Shown in pieces: positions 45,321 through 54,894 of a DNA stretch of 64,000 bases; position 1 is the first letter of the stretch; every line of letters begins with the position of its first letter. The notes under the pieces are model-generated. The model did not search any database, had not been told where the DNA came from, and saw only the letters and a list, made by a program, of their open reading frames with translations. The stretch is from positions 1-64,000 of the forward strand of contig NZ_WHNZ01000081.1 in the NCBI RefSeq assembly GCF_013141725.1, written 5' to 3'. The stretch comes from Paenibacillus planticolens (GTDB taxonomy: Bacteria > Bacillota > Bacilli > Paenibacillales > NBRC-103111). Both the position numbers and the translations under genes were made by a program.

Positions 45321-46484
45321 TTACATAGATTGATTACTCAAGTACGGGCGAGGATCAATGTAGTTCATCTGATTGCCAGTAAGGCCTGCTGCAACGGCAA
45401 AATGCAGATGAGGTCCTGTTGACTGACCGTCATTGCCGACAACTGCGATGACTTGGCCGCGTTGTACTTCTTGGCCCACGGATACATAGATGCCATCCCC
45501 GTACATATGCCCATAAACACTCATTAAACCATTGGGATGTTTAATGACGACCCAATTGCCGAACCCGTTGGCTTTCCCTGCGTAGAGCACAATTCCGTTA
45601 TCAACCGCGACAATGGAAGTCCCAATAGGCGCTCCGATATCGATTCCGGCGTGGAACTCCTCGCCGCGGGGGCCGAAGTCCGAAGTTATGGTATGGGAAG
45701 AAGGGACCGGCCACACCCAATTGCCATCGCTCTGAATTTCTTTTTCCAGCGCAGCCTTCAGCTGTTCTTTCACTTCGGGTGCAAGCTGGGAATCGACGAG
45801 CGATAAATTCTCCACATCTTTCTGAGCCATGTCAACTTCATTCTGGCTTTGCTGCTGCAACTGCTTTAATAAAGCAAGACGTTCCTCGACCTTTTTTTCT
45901 TGCTCGGCTTTTGCAGAATTTAGCGTATTTTGCTGGGCTACTAGTAAAGATTGCTGCTGGTCTAGTTCTTCCTTCATTTTTGTTAAATTTGTTTTATCAT
46001 CTGTTTTTGTATCGATAATTTGCTTATCTTGGCCGAGAATCATAATTAACATGCTAATCCGATTTATGAAATCGCTAAAACTAGAAGAGCCAAAAAGCAC
46101 ATCCATATAAGAAGCCGACATATTTCCGCTCGTATACATATAACTTAGCCGATTTTTGAGCAGGAGATCGCGGGCATCAATATCTTTTTGAACATCGGCT
46201 ATATTTTTCTGCAATGACTCCGTTTGGCTCTTCACTTGATCGATCTGAGGCTGCAGCTCGTTAGCCAATTTATCAAATTCAAAAACTTGCCGGTTAATCG
46301 ATGCGAGCTGACCTTGAATCTCCGTTTGTTGGCTGCTTAAGTTTTGGATCACTTGTATACGTTGATTATAGGTTGCGATTAAATCTTGGGCGCTCTGTTC
46401 CGGAGCATCTGCTGCATGAACATAATTCCAATTGGAAAATAAGATCAGAATGATAGCGACAATAACAAGTTTCTTGGTTCTCAT
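45321..46484 (-). CDS. M23-family murein endopeptidase with coiled-coil N-terminus
   Basis: The protein has 387 residues; GGAAGGG precedes the ATG. A signal peptide or anchor covers 1-25 (VHAADA). A long coiled coil (about 30-250) resembles EnvC/PcsB/CwlO-type proteins. The C-terminal peptidase_M23 domain (about 265-380) has zinc-ligand motifs HAGIDIGAPIG, YGHMYGDG and GPHLHFAV, all present. It should cleave peptidoglycan peptide bridges outside the cell. The coiled coil often gates activity through FtsEX-like partners; no such partner is encoded here. Confidence 0.92.
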   Translation of the reverse strand: MRTKKLVIVAIILILFSNWNYVHAADAPEQSAQDLIATYNQRIQVIQNLSSQQTEIQGQLASINRQVFEFDKLANELQPQIDQVKSQTESLQKNIADVQKDIDARDLLLKNRLSYMYTSGNMSASYMDVLFGSSSFSDFINRISMLIMILGQDKQIIDTKTDDKTNLTKMKEELDQQQSLLVAQQNTLNSAKAEQEKKVEERLALLKQLQQQSQNEVDMAQKDVENLSLVDSQLAPEVKEQLKAALEKEIQSDGNWVWPVPSSHTITSDFGPRGEEFHAGIDIGAPIGTSIVAVDNGIVLYAGKANGFGNWVVIKHPNGLMSVYGHMYGDGIYVSVGQEVQRGQVIAVVGNDGQSTGPHLHFAVAAGLTGNQMNYIDPRPYLSNQSM

Positions 46485-46714
46485 CCTTTCATCCCTTCCA
46501 GCGTGAGTCTATGAAGTCGGCATAGATGAAATTATGAATTTCAACTCTATTAAAATTTTAAGACTTATAGACCAAACTGTCATTGGTATGTTGTTCCTAA
46601 CCAACTAATTTACCGTTGAATTTTGCGGGCAATCCCTATTTTTTTGCGCGGTTGGATGAGTGGGAATCAGCTATAATGAGGGTATCCAATTCATTATTTT
46701 AGAAGGAGAACATC

Positions 46715-49096
46715 ATGGGCGCATTTGAGGATGTGATCAAGGGAGCTCGGCAGTGGCTGCTGAACTTGCCGGATCCCGTGTATTTGATTGATCTGCATGA
46801 GCGATTCCTTTGGGGCAATAAGGCTTATGAGGTCACCTACGGAAATGTAAATGCCCTCCCTGTGACGGCGGCTGTCCAAAGGATACCGATTGTGAATGAG
46901 AACGATGAGACCATCGCTTACTCCGTAGTAGTCAAGGAAGATTCCGATGCTTGGGAACTGGAGGCAAGGTACCGGATTATCGCAGAGAACACCTCGGATA
47001 CGATTGTGCTGGTAGATCATCAAGCCATCGTACATTACGTGTCTCCCTCCATTCTCTCGTTAACCGGCTATCATGTATATGAATATGAGGGATTCGATGC
47101 CTTCGATATCATCCACCCCGAGGATCGAGAGCGGGTACGATCCGTTCATCAGAACGCCGTACAGACCAAGCAATCGACACAACTCGAGTATCGGCTGATT
47201 CATAAGGAAGGTTATTTGGTTCATATAGAAGCGAGTGTGAGGATTGTGCTGGACGGCAGCGGAGAGGTAAAGTACGTTGTGGCCGTAGCCAGGGATATTT
47301 CCGAGCGCAAGGAATCAGAGGAACTCTTGGAGAACATTCTGAATAGTGTTAATGCGGCTGTATGGTCAACGGATAAGGATTTTAGAAGATATTCCTTTTG
47401 CTCGGAAAGCATCGAGGCCATTTCGGGCATCCCTCGGAAAGAAATCATGAACAACCCGATACGGCTGCACGATCATATCCACCCCGATGACAACGTGGTT
47501 CTTATGGGGGAGGTCAAAAGCAAGCTGGATGAAGGCATTTCAATCCGTCAAGCCATTCGTTACATCCATGTGGAGGGAGAAATCAGATGGGGGGAGCTGA
47601 TCATCCATCCATGGAAGAATCATGCGGGAGTCGTTGAACGTCTGAACGGTTTATTGCTTGATATTACCGAGAAAATGCGTTCGGAGCTGGCTCTTGAGGA
47701 GAGTGAGCAGAGATACAAGTCCTTGTTCGAGAACAATTTGGATGGCGTTTTCTCCATTGAATTGAACGGCTTTTACTTTGTGAATGCGAACCGCTCGTTT
47801 GAAAATATTATAGGGGCCCAGCTATCCCAGCTGAAGGGGCGCTGCTTTCTGGGCACGATCTATGATGAGGATCATCCGCAAATCTACGAAGCCATCCTTG
47901 AGGTTATGCAGCAAGGCAAACCTCGGGATTTGGAATGCCGCCTCTTAAGCTGTCACGGGCAGCGGATCGCCAGTATTACGTTTGTGCCGATCTACTTATC
48001 CGGCAGCTTGAACGGGATTCATGGGATCGTCAAGGATATCACCCGAAGAAAGCTTGAGGAACAGGAGCTTGTCCAGAGTGAGGAGAGGCACAAATTTCTG
48101 CAGCAAAGGTTGAACGGCCTTTCGAATGACTTGGCGAATGTCATGAAGGTATCGGAGCTGGAGCATCGTCTTCTCGAGGAGGTCCTTGCTGTTCTGCAGG
48201 TAAGTGACGCTTCGATTGAGGAGGTGCCGCATGGCCAGGAGGCTGCCGCGATGGACGCGAAGGATACCTGGATTCCGATCGGTGAGAAAAAGCATCCCGT
48301 ATACTTAAGGATCGTTGCAGGGAATGCCTTCCTTCCGATTGAGAAACAGTGGCTCGAGACCGCCGTCCACTATGTGACGCTGCTTTACGATAATCTCCGT
48401 CTGATCGAAGACCTCATTAAGCGGCTGGAAGATCTGGTCACAACGAGCCAGACACCAAAGTGGATGCTGCGACTTTTGTTCAAACTGTCGGAGAAGGAGC
48501 GGTTCGCCTTGTCGAGCGATTTGCACGATTCCGTCCTGCAGGATCTGATCATCTGGTACCGCAGGCTGGAATCGCTGCGCTCCGACGGCATGTTCGGTAC
48601 GGAGGCGCAGGGGGAGTTGAAGCAGATCGAAGAGGGGCTGCTCGATGCGATCCATCAAATCCGCATTACCTGCAACGAGCTTCGCCCGCCTTTTCTTTTG
48701 AAGATGGGACTGGTCGAATCTCTCAAAAGTCTGTTCGAATATACGAGGATGTTCGCCAATTACGAGATTGAATTTAATGCCGGGCAGCCATCGGAAGGCT
48801 TAAGCGAAGAACAAATACTCGGCATATACCGGATTGTTCAAGAACTGCTAAATAACGCGTCAAAGCACTCAAAGGCGGAGAAGGTCACGATGTCGCTATC
48901 TGAAAATGGGAACCGAATGCATTTTACTTATTCCGACGATGGAGTCGGCATGGACTTATCTGCGTTCGATGGGTCTTTCCAGCACATGGGTCTTGCCGGC
49001 ATGGAGAAGCGGGTGCTCAGTCTGGAGGGGAAGATCGAGTTTCAGTCGGCACCGCAGCAAGGCGTTCAGGTCATGATTTCTTTTCCAAAAAATTAG
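46715..49096 (+). CDS. Multi-PAS sensor histidine kinase (NarL-type)
   Basis: The protein has 793 residues with no clear transmembrane segment, so it is probably cytosolic. AGAAGGAG lies upstream. PAS domains cover about 1-60 (partial), 85-205, 210-330 and 335-455, each followed by PAC-like motifs (DISERKESEE, DITEKMRSEL, DITRRKLEEQ). A GAF-like or linker region (about 480-580) leads to HisKA_3 with phosphoacceptor His near residue 604 in ALSSDLHDSVLQDLI, then HATPase (about 690-790, LLNNASKHSKAEKV, GLAGMEKRV). The response regulator starts 16 nt downstream. The ligand of the PAS domains is unknown. Confidence 0.9.
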   Translation: MGAFEDVIKGARQWLLNLPDPVYLIDLHERFLWGNKAYEVTYGNVNALPVTAAVQRIPIVNENDETIAYSVVVKEDSDAWELEARYRIIAENTSDTIVLVDHQAIVHYVSPSILSLTGYHVYEYEGFDAFDIIHPEDRERVRSVHQNAVQTKQSTQLEYRLIHKEGYLVHIEASVRIVLDGSGEVKYVVAVARDISERKESEELLENILNSVNAAVWSTDKDFRRYSFCSESIEAISGIPRKEIMNNPIRLHDHIHPDDNVVLMGEVKSKLDEGISIRQAIRYIHVEGEIRWGELIIHPWKNHAGVVERLNGLLLDITEKMRSELALEESEQRYKSLFENNLDGVFSIELNGFYFVNANRSFENIIGAQLSQLKGRCFLGTIYDEDHPQIYEAILEVMQQGKPRDLECRLLSCHGQRIASITFVPIYLSGSLNGIHGIVKDITRRKLEEQELVQSEERHKFLQQRLNGLSNDLANVMKVSELEHRLLEEVLAVLQVSDASIEEVPHGQEAAAMDAKDTWIPIGEKKHPVYLRIVAGNAFLPIEKQWLETAVHYVTLLYDNLRLIEDLIKRLEDLVTTSQTPKWMLRLLFKLSEKERFALSSDLHDSVLQDLIIWYRRLESLRSDGMFGTEAQGELKQIEEGLLDAIHQIRITCNELRPPFLLKMGLVESLKSLFEYTRMFANYEIEFNAGQPSEGLSEEQILGIYRIVQELLNNASKHSKAEKVTMSLSENGNRMHFTYSDDGVGMDLSAFDGSFQHMGLAGMEKRVLSLEGKIEFQSAPQQGVQVMISFPKN

Positions 49097-49112
49097 CTAA
49101 TAGGTGAGGGTT

Positions 49113-49760
49113 ATGGAAATATTATTGGTTGATGATCATCGTTCGGTCGTGGAAGGGACGAAGATGTTGATAGAATCCGAGCCGGGCATGAAGGTTACGA
49201 TCGAAACGGATGTATATTGCGTCCCTGATATCGTGCGTCTCAAGAAATTCGATGTTATGCTTTTCGACCTCTATATGCCGAGTATCAATGGCGCAGATCT
49301 TGCGAGAAAAATACTTGATTACGTTCCCGACGCGGTGATCCTCATTTATTCGGGGTTTGAGATCGCACCGCATTTTAACTTATTGATGGAATCGGGCGTG
49401 TCCGGATTCATTGCCAAAACGTCTACAAGAGAGCAGCTCATCCAAGCGATCCGCTGCGCCGCGAGGAAGGAAGCTATCGTTCCGATGTTTCTGCTGAAAC
49501 AGCTCAGACGACAGGAGATTGTGGTCCAGGGCGAGAAGGGACGGGAGGAAACGACCATTACGCAGGAGGAGGATAAGCTGCTGCGTGAGCTCGCGAAGGG
49601 AAAGAGCAACAAGGAGATTTCACAAGCGCTGTTGATCAGCCAGCGTTCTCTCGAGTACAGCTTGACGGAGCTTTTCCAGAAGCTGCAAGCAAGCTCGCGG
49701 GTTGAGGTAATTAAAAAGGCCAAGATTCTGGGGATATTACCCACAGAGGACTTATATTGA
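49113..49760 (+). CDS. LuxR-family response regulator
   Basis: I chose the ATG at 49113 (AGGTGAGGG upstream; a GTG three codons earlier is the alternative), giving 215 residues. The receiver domain has Asp52 in VMLFDLYMPS and the switch lysine in GFIAKTSTREQL. The C-terminal helix-turn-helix (about 145-205) shows KLLRELAKGKSNKEISQALL, then an SQRSLEYSLTELFQKLQAS recognition helix that is less typical of LuxR (TVKTHV is replaced). It pairs with the PAS kinase upstream. The gene just after it is a broken ABC ATPase, possibly a former target. Confidence 0.87.
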   Translation: MEILLVDDHRSVVEGTKMLIESEPGMKVTIETDVYCVPDIVRLKKFDVMLFDLYMPSINGADLARKILDYVPDAVILIYSGFEIAPHFNLLMESGVSGFIAKTSTREQLIQAIRCAARKEAIVPMFLLKQLRRQEIVVQGEKGREETTITQEEDKLLRELAKGKSNKEISQALLISQRSLEYSLTELFQKLQASSRVEVIKKAKILGILPTEDLY

Positions 49761-49901
49761 ATGATTCCTACCTCAGGTACGATTCATGTCGACGGGGTTG
49801 GGCTGGATCAAATGAACGAGAAAGAGCGGACGCTATTTCGCCGGGAGAGGGTCGGCTTCATATGGGGTTGTGAATGTCATCACACCTTAGAGAGAAAATA
49901 A
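49761..49901 (+). pseudogene. Remnant of a MacB/LolD-type ABC ATPase gene
   Basis: Directly after the response regulator, a 46-codon frame reads PTSGTIHVDGVGLDQMNEKE and then RTLFRRERVGFI. This is the segment between Walker A and the Q-loop of MacB/LolD-type ATPases. It then runs into unrelated residues (WGCECHHT) where the Q-loop FQ is expected. Walker A, signature and Walker B are all absent. It looks like a leftover of a deleted ABC transporter once next to the two-component system. Confidence 0.65.
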
Positions 49902-49905
49902 AGAA

Positions 49906-49950
49906 ATCCCCTTGCTGTTGGCATTCCCAACGATCAAGGGGTTTTGTTTT
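49906..49950. terminator. Intrinsic terminator, probably bidirectional
   Basis: CCCCTTG (49908-49914) pairs with CAAGGGG (49935-49941), with inner GTTGG/CCAAC, followed by TTTTGTTTT on the plus strand and T-rich sequence on the minus strand. Confidence 0.82.
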
Positions 49951-50764
49951 AGGTACGGCGCATGTACGCTCGAACCGTTATTGGTGCGAAGATCGCGACA
50001 ATAACGATTGCTCCGATGAGGGAGATTACGAGGTCGGAGCCTACCGTTCCGGTATTCGCTAAGTTCCGGACGGCGGTGACAATGTGCGAGATCGGGTTGA
50101 TTTTCACGAAAAATTGCAGCCAATTCGGCATCGTGTTTACGGGTACAAATGCGTTGGATAAGAACGTCAGCGGGAAAAGGACAAGCATTGAAATACCTTG
50201 AACGCTGGATGCTGTTCGAGCAATCACACCGAAAAACGCGAAGATCCAGGAGATCGACCAGGAGCAGAAAATAACGAGCAGCGCAGCGAGCGCAACATGC
50301 TCAATACCGCCGCCGGGCCGGTAACCCATGATATAGCCCATGGTAAAGGTGAGAACTGTTGCAATCGTATACCTGACCGTATCGGCAAGCAAGGCTCCTG
50401 CTAGCGGCGCGATTCGGGCAATCGGCAGCGATTTAAAGCGGTCGAAGACCCCTTTATCCATGTCCTCTCGCAGCTGTACCCCGGTGACAATGGAAGTCGT
50501 AATCACCGTTTGCACGAGAATCCCCGGAATGATGACCGGTAAATAGCTAGCGACATCTCCGGAGATGGCCCCGCCAAAAATATAGGTGAACATGAGGGTG
50601 AAAATGATCGGCTGCAAGGTCACATCGAACAATTGCTCCGGCGTACGGCGAATTTTTAGAATCCCCCGGTAAGCCATCGTGAGGGAGTTGCGAATCGTTT
50701 GGCCGATGCTCGTATGGTTTTTCAACGATCTTGTATTTCCTGTTTTAGCTGTATAGTTGCTCAT
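49949..50764 (-). CDS. drrB: DrrB-type ABC-2 exporter permease
   Basis: The protein has 271 residues with six predicted transmembrane helices. The ABC-2 membrane pattern is clear: LTMAYRGILKIRRTPEQLFD at the N-terminal elbow, then YLPVIIPGILVQTVITTS, and near the end MPNWLQFFVKINPISHIVTA, the typical signature of the DrrB/NodJ family. It forms an efflux pump with the ATPase encoded upstream, with a 4-nt ATGA overlap. Substrates of DrrAB are anthracyclines in Streptomyces; here the drug is unknown. Confidence 0.88.
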   Translation of the reverse strand: MSNYTAKTGNTRSLKNHTSIGQTIRNSLTMAYRGILKIRRTPEQLFDVTLQPIIFTLMFTYIFGGAISGDVASYLPVIIPGILVQTVITTSIVTGVQLREDMDKGVFDRFKSLPIARIAPLAGALLADTVRYTIATVLTFTMGYIMGYRPGGGIEHVALAALLVIFCSWSISWIFAFFGVIARTASSVQGISMLVLFPLTFLSNAFVPVNTMPNWLQFFVKINPISHIVTAVRNLANTGTVGSDLVISLIGAIVIVAIFAPITVRAYMRRT

Positions 50765-51792
50765 ACTTTTGCGGCCTCCAATTCGTTCGATTCTCCAGCG
50801 GCGCCGGAGGTACTTGGGGTTACCCCGTGACCAGTGATCGTTAAAAAGACTTCGTCCAGTGTTGGCTTTTGAACGCTCATCTCGGAAAGCTTGATGCCTT
50901 TTTCGCGCAGGGAGACCAGCAGATCCGTCACCAGGTCGGCATTGGTCATCGGAGCCGTGATTTTAGCCGCTTCCGCTGTGACTGTAGACGGTACTTTCAG
51001 CACGCGTTCAACGGTTTCGCGCGCACTCTCGATGTCTAGCGGGTTTTCCAAACGCAGGTGCAGGGATGAAGTGCCGACGGATGCTTTCAACTCGTCGACG
51101 GTGCCTTCTGCGACGACATGGCCGCGGTCGATGACCGCAATGCGATCTGCGAGCTGATCGGCCTCTTCAAGGTACTGCGTGGTGAGCAGCACCGTAGAGC
51201 CTGTGTTCACGAGCCTTCTGATCGTGTCCCACATTTGCGAGCGCGTGCGCGGATCGAGTCCGGTTGTCGGCTCGTCAAGGAAAATGAGCGGCGGCTGCGC
51301 AATGAGACTTGCCGCCAAATCCAGCCGGCGGCGCATTCCGCCGGAGAAGTTTTTGAGCGGACGCTTTGCGGCCTCCGTCAATCCGAATTCTTCAAGCAGC
51401 TCCGCGGCTTTGCGCTTGGATTCGGCCCGTCCCAGCCCGAGCAGCCGGGAGAAAATGATAAGATTTTCCGTTGCGCTGAGCGATTCGTCGACCGAAGCAT
51501 ATTGCCCAGTGACGCCGATCAATTGGCGCACGATTTGCGATTCCTTCTGGACGTCGTGCCCGAAGATTTTGGCCGATCCGCTATCCGGACGAAGCAGTGT
51601 GGCGAGCATGCGAATCGTGGTTGTTTTGCCTGCGCCGTTAGGGCCAAGCACACCGTAAATGGAGCCGGCGCGCACATTCAAATTTACGCCGTCCACTGCG
51701 CGGTTATCGCCAAACGTTTTGACCAGTCCGAGCGCCTCGACGGCTAAGTCGCCATTGTTCGGCTCATAGGTGTTTCTGGATTGAAGCTCCAT
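50761..51792 (-). CDS. drrA: DrrA-type drug exporter ATPase
   Basis: The protein has 343 residues; GGAGGAAC precedes the ATG. The ABC domain (about 10-240) has Walker A LGPNGAGKTTT, Q-loop VTGQYASVDESLSATENL (the DrrA-type Q-loop segment), signature FSGGMRRRLDLAASL, Walker B LIFLDEPTTGLD and TTQYLEEAD. The C-terminal domain (about 245-325) carries the DrrA regulatory region ending in KPTLDEVFLTITGH. It pairs with the permease gene that overlaps its stop. It diverges from the short UvrA gene across a 227-nt promoter region. Confidence 0.92.
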   Translation of the reverse strand: MELQSRNTYEPNNGDLAVEALGLVKTFGDNRAVDGVNLNVRAGSIYGVLGPNGAGKTTTIRMLATLLRPDSGSAKIFGHDVQKESQIVRQLIGVTGQYASVDESLSATENLIIFSRLLGLGRAESKRKAAELLEEFGLTEAAKRPLKNFSGGMRRRLDLAASLIAQPPLIFLDEPTTGLDPRTRSQMWDTIRRLVNTGSTVLLTTQYLEEADQLADRIAVIDRGHVVAEGTVDELKASVGTSSLHLRLENPLDIESARETVERVLKVPSTVTAEAAKITAPMTNADLVTDLLVSLREKGIKLSEMSVQKPTLDEVFLTITGHGVTPSTSGAAGESNELEAAKV

Positions 51793-52019
51793 GGTAGTTC
51801 CTCCAAATCAAAGTTTATAGGGTGATGATAACGTACATCTTTAAACTGAATATAAACAGTGTATAAATAAAATTTGATAATATTAATTGATTGACAGTTA
51901 GTATATGGAAATTTTCAATTAAGCTGACAGGACACCAAGCGGTGTCCTTCTTCGGAGGATCGATGAATGGTACAATGTGAATATAGGTAGAAATTAACTT
52001 GATCGAAAGGATGTTAAGC

Positions 52020-54275
52020 ATGGGTGAATCTAATCAGGAGTATATCGTAATCTCAGCTGCTAGGGAAAATAATCTCAAGAACGTGTCCTTGCGCATTCCC
52101 AAGCGGAAGATCACGATCTTCACAGGGGTATCCGGATCAGGCAAGTCCTCGATCGTTTTCGATACGATCGCCACCGAATCCCAGCGTCTGCTGAACGAAA
52201 ATTTCAGCATGTTCGTCCGCAACTTTCTGCCGCGTTTTCCGCAGCCGGATGCAGATGCGATAGAGAACCTGAGCATGGCTGTTGTTGTGGATCAGAAGCG
52301 GCTTGGCGGCGGTTCCCATTCCACGATGGGCACGATTACCGATATCTCGCCCATTCTCCGTCTTCTCTTTTCCCGAGTGGGCAAGCCTTATGTTGGACAA
52401 GCAAACATGTTCTCGTTTAACGACCCGCAAGGCATGTGTCCCGAGTGCAACGGGATCGGCCGCAGGCTAGGCGTGGATATGAGCAAGGCGCTGGACAAGT
52501 CAAAGTCGCTGAATGAAGGGGCAATCATGCTGCCTGGCTATACGGTGAACAGCATGGATTGGTCGATGCTCGTGCAGTCGGGGTTCTTCGATCCCGACAA
52601 GAAGCTGAACGATTATTCGGATGACGAGCTGGAGCAATTGCTGTATGGCAAGGCGAGAAAAGTGGAGATGCAATTCGCCGGGAAGGCAGTGAATATTACC
52701 GTAGAAGGCGTCATCGAGAAGTTCACCAACAAGTACATCAAACAGGATGTAAAAACCAAGTCCGAGCGCACACAACAAGCTGTTGCGCCGTTCATGACAG
52801 AGGGTCCCTGCTCCAGCTGCCGTGGCGCGAGACTCAGTCAGGCTGCGCTGGGCTGCAGAATCAATGGACTCAACATTGCTCAGTTGTCTTCCATGGAGGT
52901 CGGACAGCTCATCCGCATCATTCGGGAGATTGACGACCCGGTCGCCGCACCGGTCGTCAAGTCGCTGACGGAGCGGCTGCAGCATCTGGTGGATATCGGC
53001 CTTGACTACTTGACCCTGGACCGCGAGACGGATACATTGTCCGGCGGCGAGTCGCAGCGCGTCAAGATGGTGAAGCACCTGAGCGGCAGTCTGGTGGATG
53101 TCACTTACATCTTCGATGAGCCCAGCGTTGGTTTGCACCCCCGTGACGTACACCGGTTAAATGGATTGCTTCAGAAGCTGCGCGATAAGGGCAATACCGT
53201 GATCGTCGTCGAGCATGATCCCGATGTGATCAAGTTGGCTGATCATATTGTTGATGTTGGGCCTTACGCCGGCAGCCGCGGCGGTAATATCGTCTATGAA
53301 GGAAGCTTCGAAGGCCTGCTGGAGGCAGGTACGTTGACAGGCACTCATATGAAGCGGGCGCTCCAGTTGAAGCGCGACTGCAGGCAGCCTTCCGGCAAGC
53401 TGTCCATCAAGGATGCCAACCTGCACAACCTTCAGAACGTTACTGTAGATATTCCAACCGCAGTGCTGACAGTAGTTACGGGTGTCGCCGGCTCGGGCAA
53501 GAGTACGCTTATTAATGATGTATTCCTCAGCCAGCACCCGGATGCGATCGTCATCGACCAATCGGCGGTAGGAGTGTCCACGCGTTCGAATCCCGCGACC
53601 TATACGGGCATTATGGATGACGTGCGCAAGGCGTTTGCTTCCGCGAACAAGGTTAACCAGGGCTTGTTCAGCTTCAACTCCAAAGGGGCGTGCGAGAACT
53701 GCCAAGGGCTAGGTGTTGTGTATACAGATCTTGCGTACCTTGACAGCGTGAAGCTCCCTTGCGAAGTATGCGGAGGCAGACGGTTCAAGGAAGAGGTGCT
53801 CGCATACAAGCTGAACGGCAAGTCAATAGCAGAAGTGCTGGAGATGACGGTGGAGCAGGCATTGGAATTTTTTGTGCTAAAAGAGGTTGTGCGCAAGCTT
53901 CAGGCGATGAGTGATGTGGGACTAAACTATATTACCCTCGGCCAACCGCTTAGCACGCTTTCAGGCGGGGAATGCCAGCGCATCAAGCTGGCAAGTGAGC
54001 TGCATAAGAAAGGCAGCATCTATGTGATGGATGAGCCGACGACCGGCCTGCATATGTCAGATATCGGCCATCTTCTGGAGATCATGAACCGCCTCGTGGA
54101 TGCCGGCAATACGGTGATCGTCATTGAGCACAACCTCGATGTGATCAGCCAAGCGGATTGGATCATCGATATGGGACCGGACGGAGGCAGTAAGGGCGGC
54201 CAGGTCGTGTTCGAGGGTACACCTTCGCAGATTATCCATGCGGAGCAGTCGATTACGGGGAAATATTTGATATAA
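52020..54275 (+). CDS. Short UvrA-like ABC ATPase (DrrC/UvrA2 class)
   Basis: I chose the ATG at 52020 (AAAGGA upstream), giving 751 residues; canonical UvrA has about 950. Both ABC halves are complete: Walker A GVSGSGKSS and GVAGSGKST, signatures LSGGESQRVK and LSGGECQRIK, Walker B YIFDEPSVGLHP and YVMDEPTTGLH. Zinc modules remain (CPECNG, CSSCRG, CENCQG, CEVCGG). The region that binds UvrB and the long insertion are missing. Such short UvrAs include Streptomyces DrrC, which protects against DNA-binding drugs. The divergent drrAB neighbours support a resistance role over general repair (inference). Confidence 0.85.
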   Translation: MGESNQEYIVISAARENNLKNVSLRIPKRKITIFTGVSGSGKSSIVFDTIATESQRLLNENFSMFVRNFLPRFPQPDADAIENLSMAVVVDQKRLGGGSHSTMGTITDISPILRLLFSRVGKPYVGQANMFSFNDPQGMCPECNGIGRRLGVDMSKALDKSKSLNEGAIMLPGYTVNSMDWSMLVQSGFFDPDKKLNDYSDDELEQLLYGKARKVEMQFAGKAVNITVEGVIEKFTNKYIKQDVKTKSERTQQAVAPFMTEGPCSSCRGARLSQAALGCRINGLNIAQLSSMEVGQLIRIIREIDDPVAAPVVKSLTERLQHLVDIGLDYLTLDRETDTLSGGESQRVKMVKHLSGSLVDVTYIFDEPSVGLHPRDVHRLNGLLQKLRDKGNTVIVVEHDPDVIKLADHIVDVGPYAGSRGGNIVYEGSFEGLLEAGTLTGTHMKRALQLKRDCRQPSGKLSIKDANLHNLQNVTVDIPTAVLTVVTGVAGSGKSTLINDVFLSQHPDAIVIDQSAVGVSTRSNPATYTGIMDDVRKAFASANKVNQGLFSFNSKGACENCQGLGVVYTDLAYLDSVKLPCEVCGGRRFKEEVLAYKLNGKSIAEVLEMTVEQALEFFVLKEVVRKLQAMSDVGLNYITLGQPLSTLSGGECQRIKLASELHKKGSIYVMDEPTTGLHMSDIGHLLEIMNRLVDAGNTVIVIEHNLDVISQADWIIDMGPDGGSKGGQVVFEGTPSQIIHAEQSITGKYLI

Positions 54276-54324
54276 TTTTAGACATGTATGGGATGAGAGT
54301 TTCAAGGAAAGGCGGGCACTTGTC

Positions 54325-54843
54325 ATGAGTTTAATGTTTCAACACGTGAATACGGCGGAAGAAATCGCAGAGGTTGCTCGATTGGCGGCAGATATATGGC
54401 GCGAATATTATGTATCTCTGATTACACTAGAGCAGATAGATTACATGATCGGCAAATTCCAGGCGGTTCCGGCGATTTCGGATCAAATCGATCATCAGGG
54501 CTACGAATATTATTTGATCCAGCACGATGGCTCCTCAGTCGGATATATGTCTGCTAAAGAAGAAGAGGGGAAGCTCTTCTTGAGCAAGTTTTATATAGGC
54601 AAGGAGCACCGGGGACGCAATTATGCCAGCCAAGCGTTGGCATTCCTGGAGCAGTTGTGTAAAGACCGAAACCTAAGCCATATTTGGCTGACGGTCAATC
54701 GCCATAACGAATCCAGTATTGCAATTTATGAGAAAAAAGGCTTCCGAACCGTACGGGAACAAATTGCGGACATCGGGAATGGATTCGTCATGGATGATTT
54801 TATTATGGAAAAAGAAATGCAAGTTTCAGAACCTCTCAATTGA
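54325..54843 (+). CDS. GNAT-family N-acetyltransferase
   Basis: The protein has 172 residues; AAAGGCGGG lies upstream. The GNAT acetyl-CoA loop is visible in FYIGKEHRGRNYASQALAFL (Q/R-x-x-G-x-A type), with the later WLTVNRHNESSIAIYEKKGF motif and a C-terminal DDFIMEKEM. The N-terminal VARLAADIWREYYVSLIT is typical of the family. Substrate unknown. It starts 49 nt after the short UvrA gene with no terminator between them, so read-through is possible. Confidence 0.88.
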   Translation: MSLMFQHVNTAEEIAEVARLAADIWREYYVSLITLEQIDYMIGKFQAVPAISDQIDHQGYEYYLIQHDGSSVGYMSAKEEEGKLFLSKFYIGKEHRGRNYASQALAFLEQLCKDRNLSHIWLTVNRHNESSIAIYEKKGFRTVREQIADIGNGFVMDDFIMEKEMQVSEPLN

Positions 54844-54894
54844 TCGCATCTGCGAGATCAGAGGGACGAAAACGGTGAAGGAGGCAAATTTGTG

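Noticed and set aside
52020..54275. Housekeeping UvrA of nucleotide excision repair
   Set aside because: The protein is about 200 residues too short, lacks the UvrB-binding region, stands apart from uvrB, and faces drrAB genes.
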